NCBI GenBank assembly: GCA_045537555.1 | Contig: JAZSPR010000146.1 | Coordinates: forward strand, 112,883-176,882 | Direction: 5' to 3' | From: UBA1081 sp045537555 | Lineage (GTDB): Bacteria > Bacillota > Clostridia > Oscillospirales > Acutalibacteraceae | DNA: 64,000 nt | Part shown: piece by piece, positions 33,454 to 41,986 of the stretch | How positions within the stretch are numbered: the first letter of the stretch is position 1 | Layout: every line of letters begins with the position of its first letter | Notes under the pieces: generated by a model | Database searches by the model: none | Seen by the model: only the letters and a program-made list of their open reading frames with translations | What the model was told of the DNA's origin: nothing | Program-made: the position numbers and the translations under genes

Positions 33454-33603
33454 TTATGTAAATAATTCCTCGTTCTTACGAACTCTTGATTTAATACCGA
33501 CTCGATTGAGCTCGGCTACTCTTGCGTTTGCGGCGTCGATACTGTCATATTCAACAATGCCCCATTTCCATCGGTTTCCGTACCAAACCTGTAATCTAAA
33601 CAT
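33454..33603 (-). CDS. Small basic phage protein
   Basis: A 49-residue protein, MFRLQVWYGNRWKWGIVEYD at the start and ANARVAELNRVGIKSRVRKN later. GGAGG lies seven bases before ATG 33603. Resembles short single-domain phage proteins that adopt a beta-alpha-beta fold; function unknown. Confidence 0.7.
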   Translation of the reverse strand: MFRLQVWYGNRWKWGIVEYDSIDAANARVAELNRVGIKSRVRKNEELFT

Positions 33604-33664
33604 TTTGCTACCTCCTTGTATGCTAACGAAATTGCCGCCATCCTACTTGGTTTACTTATTCTTT

Positions 33665-33994
33665 CTATCCAAGAAAAGCATAGGATGCTTTTTCTTCACT
33701 CATACCACTCGCAATGCAAGTTGCGTATCTTTGATAGTCACGAAACTCCGATATTTCCTTAATCCTGCCGTATTCTCTGCCTGTAACTTTACCAAAGCAC
33801 GCACTGCTTAATAGTTCTTGACATTCTTCAATCAAGTTGGCAATGGTATCAATGTTATACCGTTTACCAATAAGTTCAATTTCGTCATACTCTCCATCTT
33901 CCATATCGTAACGGATGCAATGACATTTAGTGATGAATGTGTCAAGATTTGTCCTGTAAGTTGCCTTTACCCAGTATTTTCTTTCTTCTATCAT
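33665..33994 (-). CDS. Phage protein, unknown; first gene after promoter P3
   Basis: A 109-residue protein with EERKYWVKATYRTNLDTFI at the start and RYATCIASGMSEEKASYAFL at the end. GAGGG lies seven bases before ATG 33994. It is 50 bases downstream of promoter P3, so it opens the middle-gene unit. Not recognised. Confidence 0.65.
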   Translation of the reverse strand: MIEERKYWVKATYRTNLDTFITKCHCIRYDMEDGEYDEIELIGKRYNIDTIANLIEECQELLSSACFGKVTGREYGRIKEISEFRDYQRYATCIASGMSEEKASYAFLG

Positions 33995-34043
33995 TTTAAA
34001 ACCCTCTTTTTCTTTAGTATCTTCATTTTGTTACTGTGACTTT

Positions 34044-34071
34044 ATCGTAGCACACCTACCTACCGTGTCAA
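34044..34071 (-). promoter_or_regulatory. Phage promoter P3 (TTGACA-16-TACGAT)
   Basis: TTGACA (34071-34066), 16-base spacer with GTAGGTAGGT, TACGAT (34049-34044). Best match of the three-member family. It restarts transcription after the terminator at 34128-34159. Confidence 0.8.
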
Positions 34072-34122
34072 TAGTTTTGTTGATATTTTTAAATATTTTT
34101 TCCGAGCACGCTAATCGTTTAT

Positions 34123-34159
34123 TATATAAAAAGGCAGACCGTTAAAAGTCCGCCTTTTT
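34123..34159 (-). terminator. Terminator after the replication operon
   Basis: Stem AAAAAGGCGGAC / GGTCTGCCTTTTT (one mismatch) in the leftward transcript, then TATATAA. It ends the unit that runs from the early genes through the sigma-like gene. Confidence 0.75.
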
Positions 34160-34214
34160 GCTATAAAATTTACTCCTAAATCCATTGGAAATATTGCAGA
34201 TGATGAAGTATAGG

Positions 34215-34718
34215 CTACAATGCCGAGGGAATCTCTGAAATCGGGTGCTCATCGACATATTTGGCTATGTTCTGAAGAGCAGAACCATGAATCTTATGTA
34301 CTCGGCGTAAATAAGTCTCCTCTTTATTGAGGTAGTCTTCCCTGCCGCCAAAAAGAATGTCTGTAACCGCATACCAACTTGCTCGGTCAATATATCGTAT
34401 GCGAATAACAGCACGCTCGTCTGAACTACGAATATGTTTCAGTATTTCTTCTATCAATTCACGCTTCTTTTTTTGACTTTGCATAGCTTCTCGAATTTCT
34501 GCTTCGAGGTCAACCTTCATTGCTACCAATGCCGCAGCTCTATCATAAACCGGGCTTGGTGCTCTCGGCATATCTGAAATAACAGGCGAGCTTATACTTG
34601 TCATTTGTATATCGATACGGTCGAGGCGTTCGATTTGATTATCTATATCACGCTCTGTTTCTCGATAATCATTAAGCCATTCTTTTATTGCATCTGTGTC
34701 GTATTGCTTTTCTTCCAT
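34215..34718 (-). CDS. Sigma-70 region 4-like late regulator (DUF1492/ArpU type)
   Basis: A 167-residue protein whose C-terminal ~65 residues form a sigma region 4-like helix-turn-helix: IRSSDERAVIRIRYIDRASW, YAVTDILFGGREDYLNKEET, YLRRVHKIHGSALQNIAKYV. The N-terminal ~90 residues are a coiled coil. Proteins of this type end the early operon of many Firmicutes phages and switch on late transcription. ATG 34718 is used, but a GTG at 34739 is also possible; neither has a strong site. A terminator follows at 34128-34159. Confidence 0.75.
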   Translation of the reverse strand: MEEKQYDTDAIKEWLNDYRETERDIDNQIERLDRIDIQMTSISSPVISDMPRAPSPVYDRAAALVAMKVDLEAEIREAMQSQKKKRELIEEILKHIRSSDERAVIRIRYIDRASWYAVTDILFGGREDYLNKEETYLRRVHKIHGSALQNIAKYVDEHPISEIPSAL

Positions 34719-34757
34719 AGCCCGGGAAACACCCCTCACCTTTCTAACAAACTTGCC

Positions 34758-35528
34758 TTAGTCAACCCAAGGGAATTCAGTTGATAAATTATTGCCAAAA
34801 ATCGGCATTAAGCTGTCCTTCATAAATACAGGCTTGTTGTATTTTTTGCACTCGTTGACTGCTGAAACAATCCACGATTTTTCAGGCACAACCTTATCTT
34901 TTCGAGTTCCTGTTTCAGCACCGAAGATTACCCACTCGGTATTCTTGATTAAAAATCCGTCTGTTTTACCAAAAGGGGCTAATATCGGTTCGATACTTAA
35001 AAATGTATGATGTTTGTCTGAAAAGAAAGCATCCTGTGCAGGTGTTGTTACTGTAGAACCATACCAAAAGATATCATCAGTCGGCAACTTTCCTGCAGAT
35101 GCAAGTTCTAAATATCGAGCAGGATTTTTTGTCAGAAACAGGTATCGGTGATTGTCCGCTTTTTTGCAAGATTCAAACACTCTTTCAATCCACACATCAG
35201 GAACCCAACTACCAAACAGGTCTGCCATCGAACATACAAAAATTGTTTTTCCAAACCCTTTTGTATACGGGTCGTCAAGACGATATTCGTGTAATGTTGG
35301 AGTAAATCCATAAGGATATGCAGCATTTCTTACTGTACCGTCTTTTGATGTCACCTTTAACCTATCCGGTAACGATATCACCGCAAAGGGTGTTGTCCCT
35401 TCGGGTGAATCGTCACAACCTTTAAAACGATTTGCAGTGCCACGAGCATAGCAGTAAGGACAGTCGTTATAACAGCCGGAAACAGGATTCCATGAGCTGT
35501 CACACCATTCAATTTTTGTTTTCTCCAT
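34758..35528 (-). CDS. DUF5131 (phage Gp37/Gp68) family, radical-SAM-like motif
   Basis: A 256-residue protein matching the Gp37/Gp68 family: IEWCDSSWNPVSGCYNDCPY at the N-terminus with CYNDCPYC (CxxxCxxC, the radical-SAM iron-sulfur pattern, ~19-26), then FGKTIFVCSMADLFGSWVPD, LFLTKNPARY, SIEPILAPFG and WVIFGAETG. The exact CxxxCxxC makes an Fe-S radical-SAM enzyme likely; the reaction is unknown. GGAGG before ATG 35528. Lies between SSB and the sigma-like regulator. Confidence 0.85.
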   Translation of the reverse strand: MEKTKIEWCDSSWNPVSGCYNDCPYCYARGTANRFKGCDDSPEGTTPFAVISLPDRLKVTSKDGTVRNAAYPYGFTPTLHEYRLDDPYTKGFGKTIFVCSMADLFGSWVPDVWIERVFESCKKADNHRYLFLTKNPARYLELASAGKLPTDDIFWYGSTVTTPAQDAFFSDKHHTFLSIEPILAPFGKTDGFLIKNTEWVIFGAETGTRKDKVVPEKSWIVSAVNECKKYNKPVFMKDSLMPIFGNNLSTEFPWVD

Positions 35529-35540
35529 ACTGCCTCCTAT

Positions 35541-35927
35541 TTAAAACGGAAGGTCATCTCCGTCTTCATAGCTTGTTTCTGTTGTCGTATTAGGTTGAGG
35601 ACCGTTTGCTGTATCTTCAGAGTTCTTTTTGCTTTCACCGAACTCAATGTTGTTACAGAAGACCTCAGTGACCTTTCTGCGTGTTCCGTCTTTCTCATAT
35701 GTTCTTGTCTGAAGTGTTCCTGCTATCTCAATTCTCGAGCCTTTACGGAAATATTTTGACAAGAATTCAGCATTTGATTCCCACGCAACACAATCAATAA
35801 AGTCAGTTGTGTTTTTCGTAAAAGGTCTGCGAACACCAACTGAAAACGAAACGACCGATTTGTTACTGTTCGTCGTTCTCAGTTCAGGGTCAGCGGTTAA
35901 ATACCCTGATATAAAAACTCCGTTCAT
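35541..35927 (-). CDS. ssb: Single-stranded DNA-binding protein
   Basis: A 128-residue SSB. The OB-fold is plain: MNGVFISGYLTADPELRTTN, SVVSFSVGVRRPF, FIDCVAWESNAEFLSKYFRK and GTLQTRTYEKDGTRRKVTEV. The linker ends in the acidic tip DGDDLPF, the partner-binding tail used by SSB proteins. It would coat phage replication intermediates and work with Bet and RusA. GGAGG lies before ATG 35927. Confidence 0.95.
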   Translation of the reverse strand: MNGVFISGYLTADPELRTTNSNKSVVSFSVGVRRPFTKNTTDFIDCVAWESNAEFLSKYFRKGSRIEIAGTLQTRTYEKDGTRRKVTEVFCNNIEFGESKKNSEDTANGPQPNTTTETSYEDGDDLPF

Positions 35928-35945
35928 ATTACAACCTCCGTGAAA

Positions 35946-36857
35946 TTAAAAATCGTCATCGGGCTCAGAATATTCGTACTCTCCTGAATCTTCATCTGCA
36001 GTATCTTCTTCAAGGCAAGCTTCTGCATCCACAATATCATCAGATTCAACATCAACAACATCGTCAGGTTCAATGTACACGATATCTGCATCGTCGGATG
36101 CGTCCTTGCTGTCCGATTCAAGGCTGAACAAGACATCAAAACAGTCTTCGCATTCAATCGATATATTGTTAAGCACTTCTCCACCGTAACCAACACATAC
36201 AACATTGTGTCCCACATGAGGAGCAAGCTTTTCTGCCGAGCAGAAGAATACATTTGTCGGAGTTGATGCTGATGACAGAACAACTTTGTCATCTGTGGTT
36301 CTGACTGTATAGTTACCCATCGCTTCTGATATGTAAAGTGACTGACCGACAAACTGTTTGAGCCAACCAAACGGAGTTGTAATATCATCTGTACTGCTTT
36401 CCGCAGATTCAAGTAACGCAGGAGCAGGTGCTTCAGCAAGTGCAGGAATTGCATCAACATATTCAATTCTTTCCGTTTCCATAGGCTCGTCCATTGTGTC
36501 AAATGACATCTGTCCGTTTGTGATGCGTTTCATTACAAATTCACCTTCTTCTTCATCCCAAACGAGAATGAAGTCACCGGAAACTGAACCTGATTTTTTA
36601 TCTTTCACCTGCATCACTGAGCTGATGTCATGTTTGAATGTCGGCTTAACAACCTCTTTTGCTTCATCGTCAGATGTAAAAGGTCCGACCTTTTCTCTGT
36701 CAAGCGAAACGGATAATTTGAGCGTGATTGTTGCATCATCAACATTTCTCTTATCCATGTCCTTAAGAATTCGAGCAAGCATTCCGTCAAAATCATCTTT
36801 CAGATTCTTAAAGGTATCGCTGTCAAGGGTTAACTGTTTTGCATCTTTTGTACACAT
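35946..36857 (-). CDS. Phage protein with acidic C-terminus, unknown
   Basis: A 303-residue protein from ATG 36857, with GGAG nine bases upstream. The N-terminal ~115 residues are a folded domain (LKDDFDGMLARILKDMDKRN, DDATITLKLSVSLDRE, DFILVWDEEEGEFVMKRITN). A central ~100 residues have WLKQFVGQSLYISEAMGNYT. The last ~90 residues are very acidic (Asp/Glu-rich repeats). It sits just upstream of ssb, so a DNA-metabolism role is plausible. I do not recognise the family. Confidence 0.65.
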   Translation of the reverse strand: MCTKDAKQLTLDSDTFKNLKDDFDGMLARILKDMDKRNVDDATITLKLSVSLDREKVGPFTSDDEAKEVVKPTFKHDISSVMQVKDKKSGSVSGDFILVWDEEEGEFVMKRITNGQMSFDTMDEPMETERIEYVDAIPALAEAPAPALLESAESSTDDITTPFGWLKQFVGQSLYISEAMGNYTVRTTDDKVVLSSASTPTNVFFCSAEKLAPHVGHNVVCVGYGGEVLNNISIECEDCFDVLFSLESDSKDASDDADIVYIEPDDVVDVESDDIVDAEACLEEDTADEDSGEYEYSEPDDDF

Positions 36858-36879
36858 TGGAAATTTCTCCTTTAAAAAA

Positions 36880-37116
36880 TTATTTTGTTTCAGTACGGAT
36901 GTACTTGTTTCTGCATTTCTCTGAACAAAAGTCTTTCCACTTGCCTTCAACTTGTGTTGTTATCCAACCTTTTGTTCTCATATCTGCCCTGTGGGATTTT
37001 GAGTCCACATCTTCACTATCAAAACGATAGCTTGCTTCATTGTGGCATCCGGGGCAATCACAGGAGTATATTGCATCTCCTTGCCACCACCCGTCAAAAT
37101 CAAGCTCACGACTCAT
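36880..37116 (-). CDS. Small Cys4 zinc-finger-like protein
   Basis: A 78-residue protein with SCDCPGCHNEASYRFD (CxCxxCH) and, near the end, WKDFCSEKCRNKYIRT (CxxxC). The four to five cysteines suggest one zinc site. CAGGAGG lies before ATG 37116. Placed between RusA and the acidic protein in the replication unit. Confidence 0.7.
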   Translation of the reverse strand: MSRELDFDGWWQGDAIYSCDCPGCHNEASYRFDSEDVDSKSHRADMRTKGWITTQVEGKWKDFCSEKCRNKYIRTETK

Positions 37117-37538
37117 TACTGTGCCTCCTGTATTGTGACAATTACTTTCGGGTCATAACTGTAGAATCGCCTTATTTGCAAATCCACGACCTGAGTATCG
37201 TCGTGATAAGCTATTTTGTTAAGAGAATCCAAAACAACCTTTATAACATTGTCTGCGTCAGGTTTTTTCAAAGGACGAAGCTGATGTTCTTCCATCATCT
37301 TCTTGACCTTCTTCGATTTGCTCTTGGGAATTTCATAGTAAGCAATTATTCTTACATCGAGCTGAACCGAATCATCAAACCTGTAGTCGTTGCATTGTCT
37401 ACGGTATTCGGTTTTTATAAGATTCTCATACGAAACTGTTGCTTCAGGTGTATATGTCTTTACATACTGTCCTTGTTTTCTAAATCGAGGACGACCTTTG
37501 CCTTCAGGTTCGCCCAAGATTGTAAATTTAACCCTCAA
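37116..37538 (-). CDS. rusA: RusA-family Holliday junction resolvase
   Basis: A 140-residue protein with the RusA layout: ILGEPEGKGRPRFRKQGQYV at the N-terminus, a central basic region (IPKSKSKKVKKMMEEHQ), and the catalytic segment KKPDADNVIKVVLDSLNKIA followed by YHDDTQVVDL, whose acidic residues bind metal. A TTG start at 37538 with GGAGG eight bases upstream is favoured; a GTG three codons earlier is also open. It resolves recombination junctions before packaging. Intact. Confidence 0.93.
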   Translation of the reverse strand: MRVKFTILGEPEGKGRPRFRKQGQYVKTYTPEATVSYENLIKTEYRRQCNDYRFDDSVQLDVRIIAYYEIPKSKSKKVKKMMEEHQLRPLKKPDADNVIKVVLDSLNKIAYHDDTQVVDLQIRRFYSYDPKVIVTIQEAQ

Positions 37539-37728
37539 TGTTACCACCTCCGTTTGCAGAGTCCGGTTTCATTTGCTCGTATTTGACATAATATTCATAA
37601 GCCTTACCGTTTTTTTTGAAGCGAGCAGGTTGAACTCCATATCCATTCTTAAAAAGAATCGATGCTACTGCCACCCTGTCTGCTTCGTTTGAGATTTTAA
37701 GATAGCCAACATTTGAAATATCATCCAT
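37528..37728 (-). CDS. Small phage protein, unknown
   Basis: A 66-residue protein, MDDISNVGYLKISNEADRVA then VQPARFKKNGKAYEYYVKYE. AAAGGAG lies eight bases before ATG 37728. Its end contains the ribosome site of rusA and overlaps that gene by 11 bases. A short beta-alpha protein common in such operons; unknown function. Confidence 0.7.
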   Translation of the reverse strand: MDDISNVGYLKISNEADRVAVASILFKNGYGVQPARFKKNGKAYEYYVKYEQMKPDSANGGGNIEG

Positions 37729-37748
37729 ACAACCATCTCCTTTCAGAA

Positions 37749-38615
37749 TTAATCTTCGAGAAGTTTTGACATATTGTTGAAGTTTGACCATGCGGCTTTT
37801 TTTCGTCTGCTCGGACCTGTAAACTGCATTGGATGACAAACTTCAATCAGTCTGTCGCAAACCCTTGCCAACCCAATGTCGGCTTCGGATTGCATTTCTT
37901 CAAGTGTCATGTTTGTTGTGACAATCATTGGCATATTGCTGCCACATCGGGTATCAATGATGTTATAGATTTTTTCAAGAGCATACGAAGAATTTCGTTC
38001 TGCTCCAAGGTCATCCACAATGAGAAGTGTTGCATCATACATTCTTTCAAAAAGCTCTTCTTTATCAACTTTGCCCTTTTCGATGTTTTCAAGAATCCTT
38101 ACAGTTGATATCATCACGACAGGAATCTTTTGTTCAATCAAGTAATTAGCAATACAAGCTGCTGCGTATGTCTTTCCGGTTCCTACACCACCCCAAAACA
38201 TAAGTCCTTGATTCTTTTTTAACATTTCATCGAATGCTGTTGCATATCTCTTGCAAAGACGAAGATTCCTCTCGTTGTATTTGTCTGTTTCAAAAGAGGA
38301 AAATGTTGCAGTATAGAACTTTTCATCCATATAGCTTTTTTTACGCAGCTTTGAAATATAAGCCTTGGCTACTTCCTTTTTTTCATTTTCCTCTTTTTCT
38401 TTATCGCATCTGCACGGTGCAACAACCTTGAGCGGAGTCTTGTGCTTCGGGTCATCATCGGTAGGGTTTGCAAATTCCATTATTGCTTGGCGATGTTCTT
38501 TGCATATGCCGCAAACCAAAAGACCATCTTTATCATAAAAATCACCCTTATAAACTGTTTGTTCACGCACTCCTCTGTCAGCGGCATTTTTTATAACAAA
38601 GAACATACTGTTCAT
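37749..38615 (-). CDS. DnaC/IstB-like helicase loader ATPase
   Basis: A 288-residue AAA+ protein. ATG 38615 has AAAGGAG upstream and overlaps the stop of the replisome organizer by 4 bases (ATGA). N-terminal region has a CGIC ... CRC cysteine set (about 38-75). The ATPase has Walker A WGGVGTGKTYAA (~137-148), Walker B LLIVDDLGAE (~203-212) and the sensor VTTNMTLEEM. It loads the replicative helicase on phage DNA with the organizer. No helicase gene is seen in the window, so the host helicase is probably used. Confidence 0.93.
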   Translation of the reverse strand: MNSMFFVIKNAADRGVREQTVYKGDFYDKDGLLVCGICKEHRQAIMEFANPTDDDPKHKTPLKVVAPCRCDKEKEENEKKEVAKAYISKLRKKSYMDEKFYTATFSSFETDKYNERNLRLCKRYATAFDEMLKKNQGLMFWGGVGTGKTYAAACIANYLIEQKIPVVMISTVRILENIEKGKVDKEELFERMYDATLLIVDDLGAERNSSYALEKIYNIIDTRCGSNMPMIVTTNMTLEEMQSEADIGLARVCDRLIEVCHPMQFTGPSRRKKAAWSNFNNMSKLLED

Positions 38616-39400
38616 GAGGATTCTCCTTTCCAAGCATCAAATGGATTGCTACTTTCATCTATGGCTATTGCTGATGTGTCAATATCTGTTTTAGAGATAA
38701 AATCTGCGAACGGAGTATTATCGCTCAAAAAAGTCTTCGGGTGCTTAATGTATTGCGGTTCCGTTCGTAATCTCTTGCACTGCAGAGCGTAATTCTTTGC
38801 AGCCAAGAGAAGTTCATTTTCCGAAAAGCCGTCTTTTCTTCGAGCTTGATACTTTTTATATGCTTCAGCTTTTCCGACTTTTCTTGGATAAGCATTCCAA
38901 AACTCTTCAAAATCTTTTGAATATTTGGAAGTATCACTTGCAGGCAGTTTTGACGAAGCTTCACTTTTGTCTTTCGGACTGTCCGCAGGAACATCCTCGG
39001 ACTGTCGTGTCTTTGCTGCTGACGAGTTTTTCCTGTTTTCTCTCTTACGCTTCGCATCGCTCTCTCTTCGTTCTTTGGCTTTATACCACTGCTCCTGCCA
39101 TGTCGCCCAATCATGGATGTAATATTCTTCTCCGATATTATCTATCCATCCTGTTTCAATAAGAGCATCGACTATTTTATCGGTAGGAATCTTACTTCCT
39201 GCACCTGCACCACCAAAGCATTCCTGAATGTCTTCTCTGTCTGCATAAAGAATGTGTCCGTCTTTTTCTGCATTCTCAAGCCCCCAAAACCAAAGATATA
39301 TTAAAATGCCTATAGCTTCGAACTTTGAGCATTTAAGCTTTTTTCGCAGGTCACGCAGCTTAGGTCCGTCAACACCCGTATGTACGCTTATCCATGCCAT
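38612..39400 (-). CDS. Replisome organizer / replication initiation protein
   Basis: A 262-residue protein with the phage replisome-organizer winged-helix N-terminus (VDGPKLRDLRKKLKCSKFEA, LIYLWFWGLENAEKDGHIL, ALIETGWIDNIGEEYYIHDW), a charged linker (~110-155), and a C-terminal domain with FEEFWNAYPRKVGKAEAYKK and QYIKHPKTFLSD. Such proteins bind the origin and hand the loader to it. Iterons were not found in the gene by eye. AGGTG precedes the ATG. Confidence 0.88.
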   Translation of the reverse strand: MAWISVHTGVDGPKLRDLRKKLKCSKFEAIGILIYLWFWGLENAEKDGHILYADREDIQECFGGAGAGSKIPTDKIVDALIETGWIDNIGEEYYIHDWATWQEQWYKAKERRESDAKRKRENRKNSSAAKTRQSEDVPADSPKDKSEASSKLPASDTSKYSKDFEEFWNAYPRKVGKAEAYKKYQARRKDGFSENELLLAAKNYALQCKRLRTEPQYIKHPKTFLSDNTPFADFISKTDIDTSAIAIDESSNPFDAWKGESS

Positions 39401-39438
39401 TTTCTCACCTGCCTTGTTTGGTATTGAAAAATATTGTT

Positions 39439-40344
39439 TTATTTTCCGGTATCACCGTCAGGCGGTTCAGGCAAATCTTCATAATCGACCGGCTGTGCCT
39501 TTCTCTCTTCTGCAAGTTTTTTGATTTTCGTCATCAAACGATTGAATACTGACATAGGCAGCTCGTTCGTGGATTCATACCCCTCTTCCGAAACAAGCTG
39601 TTTAAGAATGGTATTGCATTCGTCCTTACCGAAGCATTCCCTTGCAAGAGCAAACATTTCCTGTCTTTCTTTCTGCGTAATCTTCGGGTCATCAATTTCA
39701 ATAATTTCGCCCGTTTCGTCATTAATCTTGTAGTTTTCAGGAATGGCACCTGATGCCTGCATTTCATCGATTGTGTAAAGACCTTCATACTCATTCGGGA
39801 ATGCTGCCCTGAATGCCTGACTTTTCGCAACCTTCTGAATCATTGTTGCAGGTTTTGACTTCCAATTGCTCATTCCTGTTGAATATTCATCCAAGTCAAC
39901 TTCGACAAATGTTTCTTCTATATTTCCGGGTGTTCTCTCACGAAGAACTCTGCACCATCCGCCGATAAGTTTTTCTCCGAGAGCCTTGTATACACAAGCA
40001 CCCTCTTTCTGAACGACCTCTTTTGTTCCGTTCATATCCCTTATTACAGTAATACCTGCACGGTAGCCTCTGTATTCAGGGAAATGGTCTGCTCGTCTGA
40101 TATATGCATGACAACCTACGACAAGCTGTGCCGGTGCTTTATCATCATATTTGATAAGATAAACTTCTCCGTTTTCAAAGGGGTCAAGAGCTTTTGCCTG
40201 ACAGGTACGAACAAACATTGCAACCTCTTGGTCAGTTACCTTACCGTTACCTCTTGTCAGAGTGTTTTTAACGGTTTCCGTATCGAGAGTTACTGTCAAT
40301 CCTGACAAACTTTTATATTCAACACTCATCAACTCATTACTCAT
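39439..40344 (-). CDS. bet: Bet/RecT-family single-strand annealing protein
   Basis: A 301-residue protein clearly of the lambda Bet family: LTRGNGKVTDQEVAMFVRTC, QAKALDPFENGEVYLIKYDD, QLVVGCHAYIRRADHFPEYR and MIQKVAKSQAFRAAFPNEYE. It anneals complementary single strands and works with the nuclease encoded two genes upstream. ATG 40344 has GGAGG seven bases upstream. Intact. Confidence 0.95.
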   Translation of the reverse strand: MSNELMSVEYKSLSGLTVTLDTETVKNTLTRGNGKVTDQEVAMFVRTCQAKALDPFENGEVYLIKYDDKAPAQLVVGCHAYIRRADHFPEYRGYRAGITVIRDMNGTKEVVQKEGACVYKALGEKLIGGWCRVLRERTPGNIEETFVEVDLDEYSTGMSNWKSKPATMIQKVAKSQAFRAAFPNEYEGLYTIDEMQASGAIPENYKINDETGEIIEIDDPKITQKERQEMFALARECFGKDECNTILKQLVSEEGYESTNELPMSVFNRLMTKIKKLAEERKAQPVDYEDLPEPPDGDTGK

Positions 40345-40361
40345 TATATTTCCTCCATTCA

Positions 40362-41072
40362 TCAGGAGCGGACGGAAACTGTCGCGCTTTCTTCATATTT
40401 AACGCCGGGAATTTTGATTTTACCTTTTGTTGCCTTGATAAGAGCCATAATTGCACTCTTGTCAACAGGTCGAATAACTGCTCCGTTGATATCAATAGGC
40501 ACTTTTTCTTCATCAATGCTTGTAATTTTCCAAGCACGGGATGTCGAAACACCGTCTGCTTTAGGCTTCTGTACCTGTGTTGACATTCCGCTTGCAGCAA
40601 GTTCACTCATCATTTCAGCTTCTGTCATTGCATACTCGGCAGTTTCAGCATCTCCCGAGTTTTCAGCGGCAACTGCTTCCGAAAGACTCTTTTCTGCAGC
40701 TTCCTGTGCAAGTCTTCTTGCCTCTGCCTCTGCTTCTCTCTGTTTGCGTTCCTGCTCAACAACATAGTTTGAGATTTTCCCTTTAAGGATTTTTTCAGCG
40801 GATTCGAGCGGTGCAAGCATTTCTTTTTTGTGTGCGAGAACACTGTCATAAGATTTCTTTGCAGAAACTCTCATCGGTTCCCAATAATCAGTGACTTTTT
40901 TCTGCATTGCTTTTACAGTTTTTGTCACTTCGCAAGCTGCTTTATAGTCGTCTTCGTTGAGAATAACGACACTTAAAGCCTGCTGTTCAACAAGGCTTGC
41001 CTCGTTGTCAAGTTCTTTTTCCGTGTCAAGGACAAGAGCAGATGTGTTTTCGTTGTTTACTGCTTCGTTCAT
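40362..41072 (-). CDS. Coiled-coil recombination accessory protein
   Basis: A 236-residue protein between the nuclease and Bet genes. ATG 41072 (MNEAVNN) has AAAGGAG upstream. It is largely helical: ILNEDDYKAACEVTKTVKAM, then a long coiled coil (about 90-165, rich in EAEARRLAQEA-type repeats), and a small C-terminal domain with AWKITSIDEEKVPIDIN. Proteins of this type often accompany RecT/Bet systems. Direct role unknown. Confidence 0.7.
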   Translation of the reverse strand: MNEAVNNENTSALVLDTEKELDNEASLVEQQALSVVILNEDDYKAACEVTKTVKAMQKKVTDYWEPMRVSAKKSYDSVLAHKKEMLAPLESAEKILKGKISNYVVEQERKQREAEAEARRLAQEAAEKSLSEAVAAENSGDAETAEYAMTEAEMMSELAASGMSTQVQKPKADGVSTSRAWKITSIDEEKVPIDINGAVIRPVDKSAIMALIKATKGKIKIPGVKYEESATVSVRS

Positions 41073-41100
41073 ACTGACACTCCTTTCATTGATTGATATA

Positions 41101-41736
41101 TTATGCAGACTGTATATAGTCGTACACACTTTTTAATGAACCGAAAACTCTCCAACGAAGAGCATCGTTCAAAGGAAACTCTCTCGGCGTACATTTTCCG
41201 TCCTTTTTCAGATGAAGAATAATCTTCTGTTCCACCTGAATGCCGTGAGATTTTAATGCTTGCGAATAAGCTTCCAACTGTATACCGCAAGACTTTTCGC
41301 TTAATACCGAAGTTGTCTTTATATCTAAAAGAGTGAGGACACCGTCCACATACGCTAACAAGTCGATTGTGCCACCATATCGCATTATTTTGTGATACAC
41401 ACGAACTTCTGATGCAACCACCTGAATATCATGTCGATTCCACCACTCTATAAATCCATCGAAGTATCCACGATGCTCCGGTGGAATGTCGTCAATTTCA
41501 AACTTGATGTAATTTTCAATAGCATTATGAACTGCCGTTCCTTTATCAGCAGCATTGCTTAATGTAGCTGAACTGATATTCTTATACATCTCTGCTGACA
41601 ATGGGTTCATAAGCGTTGTTACCGAAGGAATTATGACATTATTCAGTCGGTATGTATGCGATTCCTCATCAAATGTCAGTTCGGGGAATTCAGGAATTTC
41701 TTTAATCACACAATTTTTCATCTCTGAAACACTCAT
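41101..41736 (-). CDS. PD-(D/E)XK nuclease (RecB-like exonuclease)
   Basis: A protein of about 211 residues. The start is uncertain: ATG 41736 has GGAAG eleven bases upstream, and ATGs at 41742 and 41721 are alternatives. Core motifs are visible: IIPSVTTLM, KGTAVHNAIENYI (motif I His/Glu helix), YGGTIDLLAYVDGVLTLLDI followed by KTT (the D and ExK-type residues), and QLEAYSQALKSHGI. It is the 5'-3' exonuclease partner of Bet, replacing lambda Exo. The start lies inside the upstream Cys-rich gene. Confidence 0.88.
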   Translation of the reverse strand: MSVSEMKNCVIKEIPEFPELTFDEESHTYRLNNVIIPSVTTLMNPLSAEMYKNISSATLSNAADKGTAVHNAIENYIKFEIDDIPPEHRGYFDGFIEWWNRHDIQVVASEVRVYHKIMRYGGTIDLLAYVDGVLTLLDIKTTSVLSEKSCGIQLEAYSQALKSHGIQVEQKIILHLKKDGKCTPREFPLNDALRWRVFGSLKSVYDYIQSA

Positions 41737-41986
41737 ATCTGTCATCACTTCCGTCATCGATATCATCTTCGCTCGCTGTTTTCCATTCACCACCGAACAA
41801 CTCGACAAGCTCGTTTTTCGGCATATCTTCTAAACAGCAATCACAGTAGCAGTTGCCATTAAATTTTGCGTACTCGTCACCTATGCGTATTTTATCTTTG
41901 CATCTCTCGCAATGTGCGATAGATTCGGGTTCAGGTGCGTTAGGACACCGTGGATGACATGGACTCATTCTGCATTCGTCACACAT
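41702..41986 (-). CDS. Cys-rich zinc-binding phage protein
   Basis: A 94-residue protein with MCDECRMSPCHPRCPNAPEP, HCERCKDKIRIGDEYAKFNG and CYCDCCLEDMPK: at least ten cysteines arranged in CxxC pairs, so one or two zinc sites are likely. The C-terminus is acidic. Its start overlaps the upstream gene and its end overlaps the nuclease gene. This kind of small zinc protein is common in Firmicutes phages; role unknown. Confidence 0.75.
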   Translation of the reverse strand: MCDECRMSPCHPRCPNAPEPESIAHCERCKDKIRIGDEYAKFNGNCYCDCCLEDMPKNELVELFGGEWKTASEDDIDDGSDDRYECFRDEKLCD

